Assembly (NCBI GenBank): GCA_036374835.1
Contig: DASUTB010000005.1
Location: forward strand, 1-64,000
DNA length: 64,000 nt
Source: DASUTB01 sp036374835
GTDB taxonomy: Bacteria > Actinomycetota > Actinomycetes > Jiangellales > Jiangellaceae
Reading direction: 5' to 3'
In this document: in pieces, positions 42,790-53,160 of the stretch
Layout of the letters: every line of letters starts with the position of its first letter
How positions within the stretch are numbered: position 1 is the stretch's first letter
Program-made: the position numbers and the translations under genes
The notes under the pieces: model-generated
The model's database searches: none
Told to the model about the DNA's origin: nothing
What the model saw: the letters and a program-made list of their open reading frames with translations, nothing else

Positions 42790-43184
42790 TTGTTGTCGAC
42801 GCCTCTTCCATGGTCGAGGCGCTCGTGGGCCGTGACGTCGACGACGGTCTACTCGACGCGCTTGAGGGCAGCGTCCACGGTCCGCACCTGCTCGACGTGG
42901 AAGTCCTTTCCGTCCTGCGGGGCCTCACCCTAAGCGGGAAGCTGTCACCAGAGGTCGCGGAGGCTGCACGTACCGACTACTTCGCCTTGACGATCGCCCG
43001 CTACGAGGTGCATGGCCTTGCTGATCGCATCTGGGGCCTGCGTCACAACTACACCATCTACGACGCCTGCTACGTGGCGCTCGCCGAAGCACTCAATGCA
43101 CCGCTTTACACCTGCGATCACAAACTCGCTGCCGACGGCCACACCGCCGACGTCCTGGTCTTCCCCCGCAGCCACCAACCTTGA
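42786..43184 (+). CDS. PIN-domain toxin, VapC family
   Basis: A 132-residue PIN-domain RNase, partner of the preceding antitoxin. Catalytic acids: Asp in IVVDASSMVEAL, Glu in LLDVEVLSVLRG, Asp in TIYDACYVALAEAL and the final Asp in YTCDHKLA. The ATG lies in the ATGA overlap. It differs from the VapC at 11344 in sequence, so the two modules were acquired separately. CGGACGAAT occurs twice after the stop. Confidence 0.87.
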   Translation: MIVVDASSMVEALVGRDVDDGLLDALEGSVHGPHLLDVEVLSVLRGLTLSGKLSPEVAEAARTDYFALTIARYEVHGLADRIWGLRHNYTIYDACYVALAEALNAPLYTCDHKLAADGHTADVLVFPRSHQP

Positions 43185-43308
43185 TGCAACGCCTGCACGG
43201 ACGAATACTCAGCCGGTCCGCTTGTCAGGTCATAGCAGCCGCCCGGACGAATCACGACCACGGACATTAGTGGGTGCGTGAATCGACCTACTCCAGCAGG
43301 CTCAGCAG

Positions 43309-43338
43309 TCGGGCCGCAAGGACGGTGGCGCGGCCCGA
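43309..43338 (-). terminator. Terminator hairpin downstream of gltA
   Basis: TCGGGCCGC (43309-43317) and GCGGCCCGA (43330-43338) form a perfect 9-bp stem with a 12-nt loop, 15 bp past the citrate synthase stop. Confidence 0.6.
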
Positions 43339-43353
43339 TCCGGGGCGGCGGCG

Positions 43354-44664
<1,311 letters not shown>

Positions 44665-44847
44665 GTGGCACTCCGGGGTGACGGGCGTCGTGCTCCGCAC
44701 ACCTGGATCCCGGTCGCGGCGACGCGGACTTCATTGTGCTCGGCCAGTACCTCTACCGTAGCCAACGCTCATGACGCGTTGGTGACTGGTGCCAGGCGAG
44801 GTGCCATTCCTTGTGCGGTCTTCGGGGGCGAGGTGAGATGCTGCGGT

Positions 44848-46017
44848 GTGGACAGGCAGACGGTGGGGGTGGGTCTCGGGGGCGCTGCGGTCGTCGGTGT
44901 CGCGTTCGGGATGGCTCGTTATGCCTATGGGTTGACTCTGCCGGACGTGCGTTCGGAGTTCGGGCTCTCGGAGTTGCTCCTGGGGCTGATCGCCAGCGGC
45001 ACGTTCGCCGGCTACCTGATCGCGCTGGTCTCGGTGCCACGTCTGGCGGGGCGGCGAGGGCCGCGGGCACCCACCACGGTGGGTGGGGTGTGCGGGGTGG
45101 TGGGTGCGGCGACGGTCGCGGGTGCACCCTCGCCCTGGATCCTGGCGGCGGGGGCGATGCTCAGTGGTAGTGCCGCCGGCTGGGTGTGGGCGCCGTATTC
45201 GGACATTGTGACCAAGGTGGTGCCGCGTCGGCACCGGCCGACGTTGCTGGCGGTGATCACGACTGGGACCAGCTTGGGGTTGGTCGTGCTCGCGGTGCTG
45301 GCCCTGTTCGCGACGTTTACGTCGTGGCGACTGATATGGGTGGGTATCGCTGTTGCCGCCGCGGTTGCCGCGTTGGTGAACCTGCGTGCGGTGCCCCGGC
45401 TGGATGCTCGTGGCCGAGACACATACGCTTCGCGACGGTCGCTGTGGCGCCGGGCCATGGTCCCACCCCTCACCTACGCCGTGCTGTATTTCGCCGCGAT
45501 CACCATCTACTTCACCTACGCCAGCGAGGCCGCCCGCAGCGGCGGGCTGGGTGCATCGGCGGCGCCACTGTTGTTCGCCCTGATCGGGATCGGTGGACTG
45601 GTCGCGTTGCGGACCGGCTGGATGACCCGCGCGGTCGGCACGACGGCGGTCGGGGTCGGCAGCGTCGGCGTGGTCAGCGGCGCGCTGGTCCTGCTCGGAC
45701 ACGCAGGTACGTCGCTGCCGGTGAGTCTGCTGTCCGCAGTCCTGTTCGGGATGGGCTACATGGTGGGCTCGTCACTTCTGGCCATCTGGACCGCGCAGGT
45801 AGCCCCGGACCGCCCCGGCGACGGGTTCACCATGGCGCTGGTGGTCGGTGCGATCACCTCGATCGCGGCACCGGCGGTGATGGGCGCACTCATCCCCGTC
45901 GCCGGACTGTCGGCGATGCTCGTGCTCGTTGCCGCCGTCACTGCCGCCGGCGCGACCGGCCTTGCCATCCTGCTACGACTGCGCACGGCCCGTACGCGAC
46001 GAGGAGATCGAACGTGA
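44848..46017 (+). CDS. MFS transporter, YbfB/YjiJ type
   Basis: A 389-residue protein with 12 hydrophobic segments. The N-terminus GVAFGMARYAYGLTLPDVRSEFG and GLIASGTFAGYLIALVSVPRLAGRRGPR match the YbfB/YjiJ group, whose substrates are mostly unknown. Start GTG 44848 has GAGGTGAG about 12 nt upstream, somewhat far. It is divergent from gltA; the 183-bp gap between them shows no clear operator. It ends 46 bp before the convergent methyltransferase. Confidence 0.8.
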   Translation: MDRQTVGVGLGGAAVVGVAFGMARYAYGLTLPDVRSEFGLSELLLGLIASGTFAGYLIALVSVPRLAGRRGPRAPTTVGGVCGVVGAATVAGAPSPWILAAGAMLSGSAAGWVWAPYSDIVTKVVPRRHRPTLLAVITTGTSLGLVVLAVLALFATFTSWRLIWVGIAVAAAVAALVNLRAVPRLDARGRDTYASRRSLWRRAMVPPLTYAVLYFAAITIYFTYASEAARSGGLGASAAPLLFALIGIGGLVALRTGWMTRAVGTTAVGVGSVGVVSGALVLLGHAGTSLPVSLLSAVLFGMGYMVGSSLLAIWTAQVAPDRPGDGFTMALVVGAITSIAAPAVMGALIPVAGLSAMLVLVAAVTAAGATGLAILLRLRTARTRRGDRT

Positions 46018-46063
46018 CCGCGCACGTGCGGCCGCAGTCTACGTCAGGGTCCACGCCGCTGAT

Positions 46064-47149
46064 CTATCCGGACGCACTGTCGGTCGTTGCGATGTAGCAG
46101 ACGTTCAAAGGGTCGTCCTCGAGGTCGCGGATCTCGACGTTGGTGAAGCCGGCATCGTCCAGCATGCCGCGGGCTCGCTGCCGGCCCCACGCGGTACCGA
46201 GGCCTTGCCCGCCCAGTGAGAGCGAGACGGTCATGCAATGCATGGTCGAGACGGTGTAGATGAAGGGCGCCAACGGGTGATCGAGGTTCTCGTGCAGGTG
46301 ACTGGACGCGTCAATATCGATCACCAACAACGTGCCGCCGGGCCGCAGTGCACGCGCGATCGCGGCGAGCACGTCGGCTGGTTGCGCCTGGTCGTGGATG
46401 GCGTCGAACGCGGTGATTAGGTCGAACGCGTCCGCGAGGTCCAACTCGGCGACATCACGCAGCTCGAACCGGGCGTTCGTCACCCCCAGCTCAGCAGCTT
46501 CCGCGCGTGCGGCCGCAATCGCATCCTCGGAGAAGTCGTAGCCGACGAACCGGCTGCGCGGGTACTCCTTGGCCATCAGATTGACGGCGTGCCCACGCCC
46601 GCAGCCGATGTCGGCGACGTCGATTCCGGCGTCCAGCCGCGCCGGCAAGCCAGGTGCGAGCGGGAGGACGTGGTCGATGAGTGTGGCGTCGAATGTCACG
46701 CCGCTGGTCTCGGCCATCAGCGCGTGGAACCTCGGGAACGAGGAGTATGGGACACCGCCGCCGTTGCGAAACGCGTCGACGACCTGCTCCTCAACGGTGG
46801 CCAGCAGCGGAATCAGCTGCGTGATAACTGCCAGGTTGTCCGGCCCGGCATCTCGTGTGAGCCATGCGGCGTGCTCCGCGGGCAGGTCATAGCGCTGGTC
46901 ACCGGGCTCGTACTCGACGATGCGCCCGGTGGTCATAGCGCCGAGCCACTCCCGGACGTACCGCTCGTTCAGACCGGCCTCCTCGGCGATCTCATTGCTC
47001 GTCGCCGGCCCGAGCCGGGCGATGGTGTCGAACAGACCGACCTGATGACCGATGCTGCATTGCAGCGCGAGACCGGCTTTGTTGAGCAGGTCGGCCATCT
47101 GCGCCGCGAACTCTTCGGTGCGGGTTTGATCCAGTGTTGCGGTGGACAT
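46064..47149 (-). CDS. Class I SAM-dependent methyltransferase with winged-helix N-terminus
   Basis: A 361-residue protein. The first about 110 residues form a winged-helix/dimerisation domain (GLFDTIARLGPATSNEIAEEAGLNERYVREWLGAM). The SAM-binding motif I is VADIGCGRGHAVNLMAKEYP, and motif IV region FDLITAFDAIHDQAQP follows. This layout is shared by O-methyltransferases and by rhamnose/peptide natural-product methyltransferases; the substrate is unknown. AGGGAG precedes the ATG at 47149. A LuxR-type regulator gene lies 97 bp upstream on the same strand. Confidence 0.82.
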   Translation of the reverse strand: MSTATLDQTRTEEFAAQMADLLNKAGLALQCSIGHQVGLFDTIARLGPATSNEIAEEAGLNERYVREWLGAMTTGRIVEYEPGDQRYDLPAEHAAWLTRDAGPDNLAVITQLIPLLATVEEQVVDAFRNGGGVPYSSFPRFHALMAETSGVTFDATLIDHVLPLAPGLPARLDAGIDVADIGCGRGHAVNLMAKEYPRSRFVGYDFSEDAIAAARAEAAELGVTNARFELRDVAELDLADAFDLITAFDAIHDQAQPADVLAAIARALRPGGTLLVIDIDASSHLHENLDHPLAPFIYTVSTMHCMTVSLSLGGQGLGTAWGRQRARGMLDDAGFTNVEIRDLEDDPLNVCYIATTDSASG

Positions 47150-47246
47150 GGTGCACTCCCTACGCATCTCGGGTTCGGCTATTCCGAAACGTACGGAGCT
47201 TCGCGCGGCGCCACATCGGGTGAAGTTCCCAATCGAGCCACTGCGG

Positions 47247-48905
47247 CTATGGGACGTCTGCCCCATCGGCCGGGGCCTCGGCGAGGCCGTGTTCGAACGC
47301 GAACCTGGCGGCCGCGGTCCGGGAGGACACCCCGAGCTTGGTGAAGATGTTAGATAGGTGCCGCGACACCGTCTTGGGACTGATGAACAGTTCCTCGGCG
47401 ATGTCGCGGTTCGTCCGCCCGGCCGCGATCAGTGCCAGCACGTCACACTCCCGCTCGCTCAACCCGCCGGGACGGGGCCGCCGGGCACGAAGGGCGGCGG
47501 CCCGAGCCAAGTCCGCGGACGCGCCGAGGCTCGCGAACGCCGTCGCGGCGGCGTCCAGCTCGAGCGCGGCCGATCCGTCGTCGTCGAGGGCCTGGTAGGC
47601 CTGCGCGAGATACACCCGGACGCGGGCCACGTCGTACGGCGCATCGAGATCGTGCCAGCGGCGGCACGCGTCGCGGAGCACTACAAGTGCACGTTCAGCG
47701 TCTCCCTCGGCGGCGAGCACCGTACCTTCGGCCGTCACCGATCGCGCGAGCAGGCCTGAGCTGCCGTACACCCGGGTTATCTCAGCTAGTTCCTCACAGG
47801 CCGCTCGAGCCTCGTCCGGACGCCCTGCGGCCAGCGAGATCTCAACTTGGGCGGCCAGCAACTCTACCCGGCGCAGCCGGTCGTCACCAGCTGCGATCAC
47901 CGCCGACCGGATCGCCGTGGCCGCCGCCTCGACATCGCCCTTCGCGGCACGCAACAAGGCGAAGCCCGGCTGCGGATCGCGACCCATCTCGTGCGCTGCG
48001 CGGTAGGCCTCGCCCGCGGAGGCCAGCTCACCACGACGTCGACGAACCTCACCGACCTGATACCAGGCCTCGGCCACATTGGTTACCGAGATGCCGTCCA
48101 AGTCGGCACACACGCTCGAGGCTTCCCGTTCGGCACGTTCCCACTCGCCGTTCAGGCACAGAATCTGGGCGCGGTGGACGCGGCAGATACCGGCGAACAG
48201 CACTGCCGTGGACAACGTCTCCAGCCACTGCTCGGTGGTTCTTGTCCACCGCTGCATGCGCCGGTAGTCGCCTACGTCATGGCACGCGCCGATGGTGTTG
48301 CAATAGATATTGCCGGCCCACGCCGGTGCGATGTCACCCGACATCACCGTCACCATGACCTCGTCGAGCAGCGCCAAACCCTCGGCGTAGCGGCCGGCCT
48401 TGATCAGGCTCCGCGCCTCACCGTTGCGACCGACGGCGACCAACGTCGCGTCACCGAGCCGGCGGCCGAGGTCCTGGATCCGGCGAGCCGTCTCGGCGGC
48501 ATGTAGAGGTTCGACGTCGCCGCTCTCGACGTCCCGGATGTAGCTCAGATAGCCATGGATCGGCGCCTCCGACAATTCAGCGGCCAGGTCGATCGCACGC
48601 CGCAGCCATCCGGAACCAACCTCGTCGTCGCCACGCAGGAAGTGTGTGTAGGCCACGTCCATCGCGACTCTTGCCGCCTCGTCGGGCCGCTGTTGTTCCA
48701 GGAGCGCCCGGTACGCCTGCTCACCGAAGCGGACGGCCTCGGCCGCCTCGCCGAGCCACCAGGCGGCGTCACTCAGTGCGGTGAGGTCGTCGGCGGCCAG
48801 CGCAGCGGTCTGCGCCGCGGCCAGGAATCCATCGCGAGCCGCGGGCCAGTCGCCCCGTTGGTATGCCGCACGCGCTGCGTTCAGCTGAACCTCGATGTTC
48901 GTCAT
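47247..48905 (-). CDS. LuxR-family regulator with TPR sensor region
   Basis: A 552-residue protein. The last about 65 residues are a LuxR-type helix-turn-helix (LSERECDVLALIAAGRTNRDIAEELFISPKTVSRHLSNIF). The first about 440 residues are helical repeats of tetratricopeptide type (AARAAYQRGDWPAARDGFLAAAQ, ALLEQQRPDEAARVAMDVAY). There is no P-loop, so it is not a full LAL/MalT regulator. Such proteins sense small molecules or partner proteins; the likely target is the methyltransferase gene directly downstream. Confidence 0.83.
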   Translation of the reverse strand: MTNIEVQLNAARAAYQRGDWPAARDGFLAAAQTAALAADDLTALSDAAWWLGEAAEAVRFGEQAYRALLEQQRPDEAARVAMDVAYTHFLRGDDEVGSGWLRRAIDLAAELSEAPIHGYLSYIRDVESGDVEPLHAAETARRIQDLGRRLGDATLVAVGRNGEARSLIKAGRYAEGLALLDEVMVTVMSGDIAPAWAGNIYCNTIGACHDVGDYRRMQRWTRTTEQWLETLSTAVLFAGICRVHRAQILCLNGEWERAEREASSVCADLDGISVTNVAEAWYQVGEVRRRRGELASAGEAYRAAHEMGRDPQPGFALLRAAKGDVEAAATAIRSAVIAAGDDRLRRVELLAAQVEISLAAGRPDEARAACEELAEITRVYGSSGLLARSVTAEGTVLAAEGDAERALVVLRDACRRWHDLDAPYDVARVRVYLAQAYQALDDDGSAALELDAAATAFASLGASADLARAAALRARRPRPGGLSERECDVLALIAAGRTNRDIAEELFISPKTVSRHLSNIFTKLGVSSRTAAARFAFEHGLAEAPADGADVP

Positions 48906-49026
48906 GTGGCGCTCTGTTCGGACACATCGAACCCGGCGGCGCCGGATGAAGCGAGGCGCGTCATGGGTGCACGCTACAACGCAGCCAGCCGTGCGGACAG
49001 TGGAGCTGACCTAACCGGCCGAGCGG

Positions 49027-50421
49027 CTACTTGCCGATGTCCGAGGACGCCGCATCACGGATGTTGGCCACCGCGTCCGCGCGGTCGATGTACCCGTCGG
49101 CGACGTTGCGGTCGCTGGCCTCGGCGACCGCCGAGACGTACGCCCCATGGTCGCGGTAAAGGCCGTCGAGCGTCGCCTCGTCGAACGGGGAATGCTCGCC
49201 GAACAGGAAGCAGAACGTCTCACCGAAGTTCGTCCCGTCATTGAGCGCGATCGGGGCCTCGACTTGGGCCAGACGGATGCCGCCTTGGGCGATCCCGAGC
49301 TCATCTCGGACGATCTGGCCCGCATCATCCAGTGTGATCGGTTCTGCGGTCGGCGGCGCCGCACCACCGCGTGCCCAGTCCGCGATGTGATCGTAGGCCG
49401 CGGCAAGCACATGGTGCACCGGGACCCGACTGAATGGGTTCTGCGCACATTGATACTCAGGCACCCCGGCGGGGTTGTCGCGCTCCTGCAGGGGACGGCG
49501 GTACTCCTGGCCGTTCCACCCCGAGTGCGCCGCGCCGGCGATCTCCCATCGCCGGTAGGTCTCGGTGTCTGGCCGGCGCGCCCCACCGAATCCGATCCAG
49601 ATGTCGTTCTCGGAGAGTATGTGGAAGATCGGCTCGTCACGGCGGGTCTGCGGTGCTGGTCCGACGATGAAGGCGTAGCCGTCGAAAACGGCCTCGGACT
49701 GGGGCAGGACCCGGTCGTAGTAGTCGACCATCCGGCTCGCCGACTGCGACGCACCGATCGCGAGCACCGTCTCGACGTCCAACCCTCCCATCGGGTCGTC
49801 TCCGGCACCGTCGGTGAGCGCTGCGGCAGCCTGGGCGAAGATGTCGTACGAGAGCTCGTCGTTCGTCCACACGCCGCCGTCGGTGACGTCCAGGTCTCCG
49901 TATCTCGCGGGGCTCCAGCCGGTCAGTTGGTTCACGCCCACGCGCTGGGCGGAGATGCCGACCCAGGCGTAGCCGTCGCGAAGCACGTCCTCATAGCCCC
50001 ACAACGCGTCCAGGTCGTAGCCGGCGGTGACGTTCTGCCACTCGGCCAGGACCGTACCGTTGAACTGCGCATCCCGTGCCGGACGGCGCACGATGATGCG
50101 AGTCCGGTATGGAACGTCCTCGGCCAGCAACTCACCTGTGCCGGGATCGAAGGCGTTGGCCGAACCGCTGACGTAGAACTCCTCCTCGACGAATCCCGCG
50201 CTCTCCAGATCGACCCACGTCGAGAACCAGGGATACGTGCCCTCGACCTCCGCAGCTGCTCGGTCACCACCGGCGTCGGGCGGAGTGGTCGGGATCGGGC
50301 CCTCGACAGACGCGGTCGCCACATTTAACTGATCAGCGGACGCGACCGGTGCAACGAACCCGCTCGTGACGAGGACGGCGACCGTCCCAACACTCCCGCC
50401 GAAAGTCCACGTCCGCTTCAT
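49027..50421 (-). CDS. Secreted alpha/beta hydrolase-domain protein
   Basis: A 464-residue exported protein. The Sec signal peptide (MKRTWTFGGSVGTVAVLVTSGF, cleavage near VASA-DQ) is clear. The body has an alpha/beta-hydrolase layout with a likely nucleophile in VLAIGASQSASRMVDYY (G-A-S-Q-S) and an acid/His region near the C-terminus (IALNDGTNFGETFCFLFGEHSPFD). It matches the alpha/beta-hydrolase-domain proteins of unknown substrate often seen in actinobacteria. ATG 50421 is chosen for the signal peptide and GGAGGTGG just upstream. A TetR-type palindrome lies about 50 bp upstream. Confidence 0.78.
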   Translation of the reverse strand: MKRTWTFGGSVGTVAVLVTSGFVAPVASADQLNVATASVEGPIPTTPPDAGGDRAAAEVEGTYPWFSTWVDLESAGFVEEEFYVSGSANAFDPGTGELLAEDVPYRTRIIVRRPARDAQFNGTVLAEWQNVTAGYDLDALWGYEDVLRDGYAWVGISAQRVGVNQLTGWSPARYGDLDVTDGGVWTNDELSYDIFAQAAAALTDGAGDDPMGGLDVETVLAIGASQSASRMVDYYDRVLPQSEAVFDGYAFIVGPAPQTRRDEPIFHILSENDIWIGFGGARRPDTETYRRWEIAGAAHSGWNGQEYRRPLQERDNPAGVPEYQCAQNPFSRVPVHHVLAAAYDHIADWARGGAAPPTAEPITLDDAGQIVRDELGIAQGGIRLAQVEAPIALNDGTNFGETFCFLFGEHSPFDEATLDGLYRDHGAYVSAVAEASDRNVADGYIDRADAVANIRDAASSDIGK

Positions 50422-50467
50422 CCGAGCCACCTCCACGTTGAGATTGATCACTCGTTCGAGCAAAAAA

Positions 50468-50480
50468 CTAGCACTGCTAG
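50468..50480 (-). promoter_or_regulatory. TetR-type palindrome upstream of the secreted hydrolase
   Basis: CTAGCA-C-TGCTAG is a perfect 6-bp inverted repeat, overlapping TAGTTT (50465-50470, minus strand), a possible -10 box. No TetR gene is near, so the regulator acts from elsewhere. Confidence 0.55.
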
Positions 50481-50623
50481 CTAAAATGCGGAAGGCGTCT
50501 CCGGCCAGATTGGACAACTACACGCAGCTCAAGACGGTCGTTGTCCGCATCCGGGGGAGGTGAGCGGACAATGCCCGCAGCCGGACCCCCGTGGCGGATC
50601 CGAGACACGCGAACCAGGTCTGG

Positions 50624-50947
50624 TCAGGTTTGGCCTGGCGCTGTGTATGGCACTGAGTGCTGAGCCGCCGCGTCGATGTCCTCCGGCGTCATGAGCACGA
50701 CGGTGCGAGCGGATAGTGCTCCCGATCCACCGGCCGTCAGGCTCACTGCCGCAGCGGCCGAATGATCGGGCAGGTCGGCGATGAGGTAGAAGTCATCGGC
50801 GCCGAACCCGAAGTAATAGGACTCGAGCGTCCCGCCGACCGACTGCACGACTTGTTCGACCACCTGGCGCCGCTTGGTTCCGCCGTCCTTCAGCAGACCT
50901 CGCGCTCCGTCTGCTGTGTAGCTGCCAATAAACAGGTACTTCGGCAT
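50624..50947 (-). CDS. GYD-domain protein
   Basis: A 107-residue protein. MPKYLFIGSYTADGARGLLKDGGTKRRQVVEQVVQSVGG and YYFGFGADDFYLIADLPD match the GYD domain, a small ferredoxin-like fold often found as a dimer and mostly uncharacterised. GGGGGA lies 4 nt before the ATG. It stands alone between the hydrolase control region and an empty 220-bp gap. Confidence 0.8.
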   Translation of the reverse strand: MPKYLFIGSYTADGARGLLKDGGTKRRQVVEQVVQSVGGTLESYYFGFGADDFYLIADLPDHSAAAAVSLTAGGSGALSARTVVLMTPEDIDAAAQHSVPYTAPGQT

Positions 50948-51171
50948 GTCGTCCCCCTTTCAGCCGCTGGCTCGGCGTCTCGCCAGTGCTCCGATGGGAT
51001 ATGCCCAAACTACGCCTCAGGCCCGCCGTCGCCTAGCTGTTGAGGAATGCGGTGACAAGGCGCTCCGAGGGTCGCTCTCCTGCGGCGCCTTTTGATCCTT
51101 CCACCGCCCACGCGATGTGAGGGACAATTCGTACCGGAGCACTGCGGCGCGGCCTAGGCGAGGAAGGCGAC

Positions 51172-51783
51172 ATGCCAGAGACCTTGGTGTTGGACGAGTT
51201 CCTCCCCGCCTACGACCACGTCGTTTCCGTTTCGCAGGTCTTTCGGGCCGCGCCTGAAGAGGTATTCGAGGCGGCCGTGACCATGGATCTGTACCGGCTT
51301 CCCATGGCCCGGGTGCTCATCGCGGCCCGTGGCCTGCCGGCTCGAATCTCCGATGCCCGGGCACGGCGCCGCGGAGAGGCTGTGACCCCCGAGCCGACGA
51401 CGTTCCGGATACGGGACCTGCCGGCGCACGGTTGGATCCTGCTGGGAGAGCGCCCCGGCGCCGAACTCGTCTTCGGCACCGTGACCAAGCCGTGGCGGGC
51501 TCTCGGTGGTGAGCCGAAGCAACCGGTCACCGCGGAGCACTTCGCCGGCTTCTCCGAGCCTGGCTTTGCCAAGCTGGCCGAGAGCACCAGTGTTAGCCCA
51601 TATGGTGCCCACGCGTGCATCCTCACCCTTGAAACTCGGGTGGCGGCGACGGATGAGGACAGCCGTCGGCGGTTCCAGCGCTACTGGCGGGCGACCGGAC
51701 CGTTCATCAAGTTGATCCGCCCATCAGTGATGCGAGCGCTCGACCGGCGGTTTTCTCCGGTCTCACGACCAGGCGCCGAGTGA
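51172..51783 (+). CDS. SRPBCC-like hypothetical protein
   Basis: A 203-residue protein. The N-terminal VSVSQVFRAAPEEVFEAAVTMDL and the C-terminal FQRYWRATGPFIKLIRPSVMRALDRR resemble the helix-grip (SRPBCC) fold used to bind hydrophobic ligands; the match is partial, so the function is unknown. ATG 51172 has GAGGAAGG upstream. A small methyltransferase gene follows after 50 bp on the same strand, possibly co-transcribed. Confidence 0.65.
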   Translation: MPETLVLDEFLPAYDHVVSVSQVFRAAPEEVFEAAVTMDLYRLPMARVLIAARGLPARISDARARRRGEAVTPEPTTFRIRDLPAHGWILLGERPGAELVFGTVTKPWRALGGEPKQPVTAEHFAGFSEPGFAKLAESTSVSPYGAHACILTLETRVAATDEDSRRRFQRYWRATGPFIKLIRPSVMRALDRRFSPVSRPGAE

Positions 51784-51833
51784 AGTGACCTTCCCTCGGC
51801 GAATCCACCAACCCGGCCAGAAGGGCAGTGTCA

Positions 51834-52580
51834 ATGTCCAGCCCGCACTTGTACGACTCCATCGGAGCCACCTACACCGTGACCCGGTGTACCGAGCCGC
51901 GGATCGCCGAACAGATTTGGGCTGCGCTCGGCGATGCGCGGACGGTGCTCAATGTCGGGGCGGGCACCGGTTCTTACGAGCCCCCCGACCGGGACGTTCT
52001 GGCGGTGGAGCCGTCGGCGGTCATGCGGGCGCAGCGTCCCGCGGGCGCGGCGCCGTGCGTGGCTGCCGCCGCGGAGCGCCTCCCGTTCGAGGACCAGTCC
52101 TTTGACGCCGCGATGGCAGTTGCGTCCGTTCATCACTGGCAGGACCCGATCGCGGGGCTGCGTGAGATGCGGCGGGTGGCTGGCCGCGTGGTGGTGTTCA
52201 CGCATGACACCAGTGACGCCGGATGGCTGCTCCGGTTCTGGCTTACTCGCGACTACCTGCCCGAAGTCGCCGGCCTCGTTGCCGGCAGGCCCTCGCTGAC
52301 CGAGCTGGCCCGCGCGATCGGAGCGAGGACGGAGCCGGTGCCTATTCCGTGGGACTGCGCTGACGGCTTCTTCGAGGCCTACTGGCGCCGGCCCGAGGCA
52401 TACCTGGACGAGAATGTCCGTCGGGGAGTCTCGGTGTGGGCCAGAGTCGGGTCGGAGGCCGAGCAGCGGGCGGTGCGGAGCCTCGGTGACGACCTCGCGT
52501 CCGGTCGGTGGGCCGAACGCAACAAAGACCTCGTCGATCTCGATGCAGCAGAACTCGGCCTTCGCCTACTGATCGCCTGA
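51834..52580 (+). CDS. Small SAM-dependent methyltransferase
   Basis: A 248-residue Methyltransf_11-type protein. Motif I is VLNVGAGTGSYEPPDRDVLAVEPS; ERLPFEDQSFDAAMAVASVHHWQDP is the motif II-IV region. The substrate is unknown. ATG 51834 has AGAAGGG about 8 nt upstream; the GTG two codons earlier is an alternative. The next gene, a secreted protein, is 226 bp downstream, and I see nothing in that gap. Confidence 0.8.
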   Translation: MSSPHLYDSIGATYTVTRCTEPRIAEQIWAALGDARTVLNVGAGTGSYEPPDRDVLAVEPSAVMRAQRPAGAAPCVAAAAERLPFEDQSFDAAMAVASVHHWQDPIAGLREMRRVAGRVVVFTHDTSDAGWLLRFWLTRDYLPEVAGLVAGRPSLTELARAIGARTEPVPIPWDCADGFFEAYWRRPEAYLDENVRRGVSVWARVGSEAEQRAVRSLGDDLASGRWAERNKDLVDLDAAELGLRLLIA

Positions 52581-52806
52581 ACCGCCACTGCACAGGCAGG
52601 ACTTTGCTACGGGCCGCCGCCGAGCGCTGGCAACTACTCGGTGACCGACCAGATCGACCCCGCGGACGGTGAGTGCGATGCGGTTCTTGACGTCCCGCAC
52701 CTACGCCGTTAACGGACGCCGCAACAGCTCCACACGGTCTCCATACCGGTTCCATCCTGCTTACACCCCCGAACTCCACTCTGGAGGTGTATCGAGAGGA
52801 GGAGCC

Positions 52807-53160
52807 ATGAAGAGGATTCGCACGGCGGCGGTCGCGGTCGGAGCGGCCGGCGCATTGAGTCTCGGAGCGCTCGTCGCAGTCCCGGCGCTTGCCGACAGCG
52901 ACGATGCGACGGGCGACCCGCCAGCCCCTTGTGGGCAGGTTATCGACGACGCTGACGAGGCCATGCCGAACCCGAACTGCACGGGAGCCCAGGACCGGGA
53001 CCGCGAGCAGTTGCGTATTCGAATGCAGGATCACGACGGCGACGGTGCGCAGATGCGGCACCAGCACGGTCTGGCGAACGGCAATGAGCGTGCGCCGGGT
53101 TGGGGTCACGGGCAAGGGCCGGGCCCTGGTACCGGTGAGTGCCCGTACGATGCCGACTAG
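52807..53160 (+). CDS. Small secreted Asp/His-rich protein
   Basis: A 117-residue protein with a Sec signal peptide (MKRIRTAAVAVGAAGALSLG, probable cleavage ALA-D at 29/30). The mature part has three Cys (42, 58, 112) and a C-terminal half rich in His, Asp and Gly (QDHDGDGAQMRHQHG). No family is recognised. GGAGGAG precedes the ATG. Its stop interlocks with the stop of the convergent sensor kinase (CTAG), so the two genes share no spacer. A metal-binding or signal-ligand role for the kinase is plausible but unproven. Confidence 0.72.
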   Translation: MKRIRTAAVAVGAAGALSLGALVAVPALADSDDATGDPPAPCGQVIDDADEAMPNPNCTGAQDRDREQLRIRMQDHDGDGAQMRHQHGLANGNERAPGWGHGQGPGPGTGECPYDAD

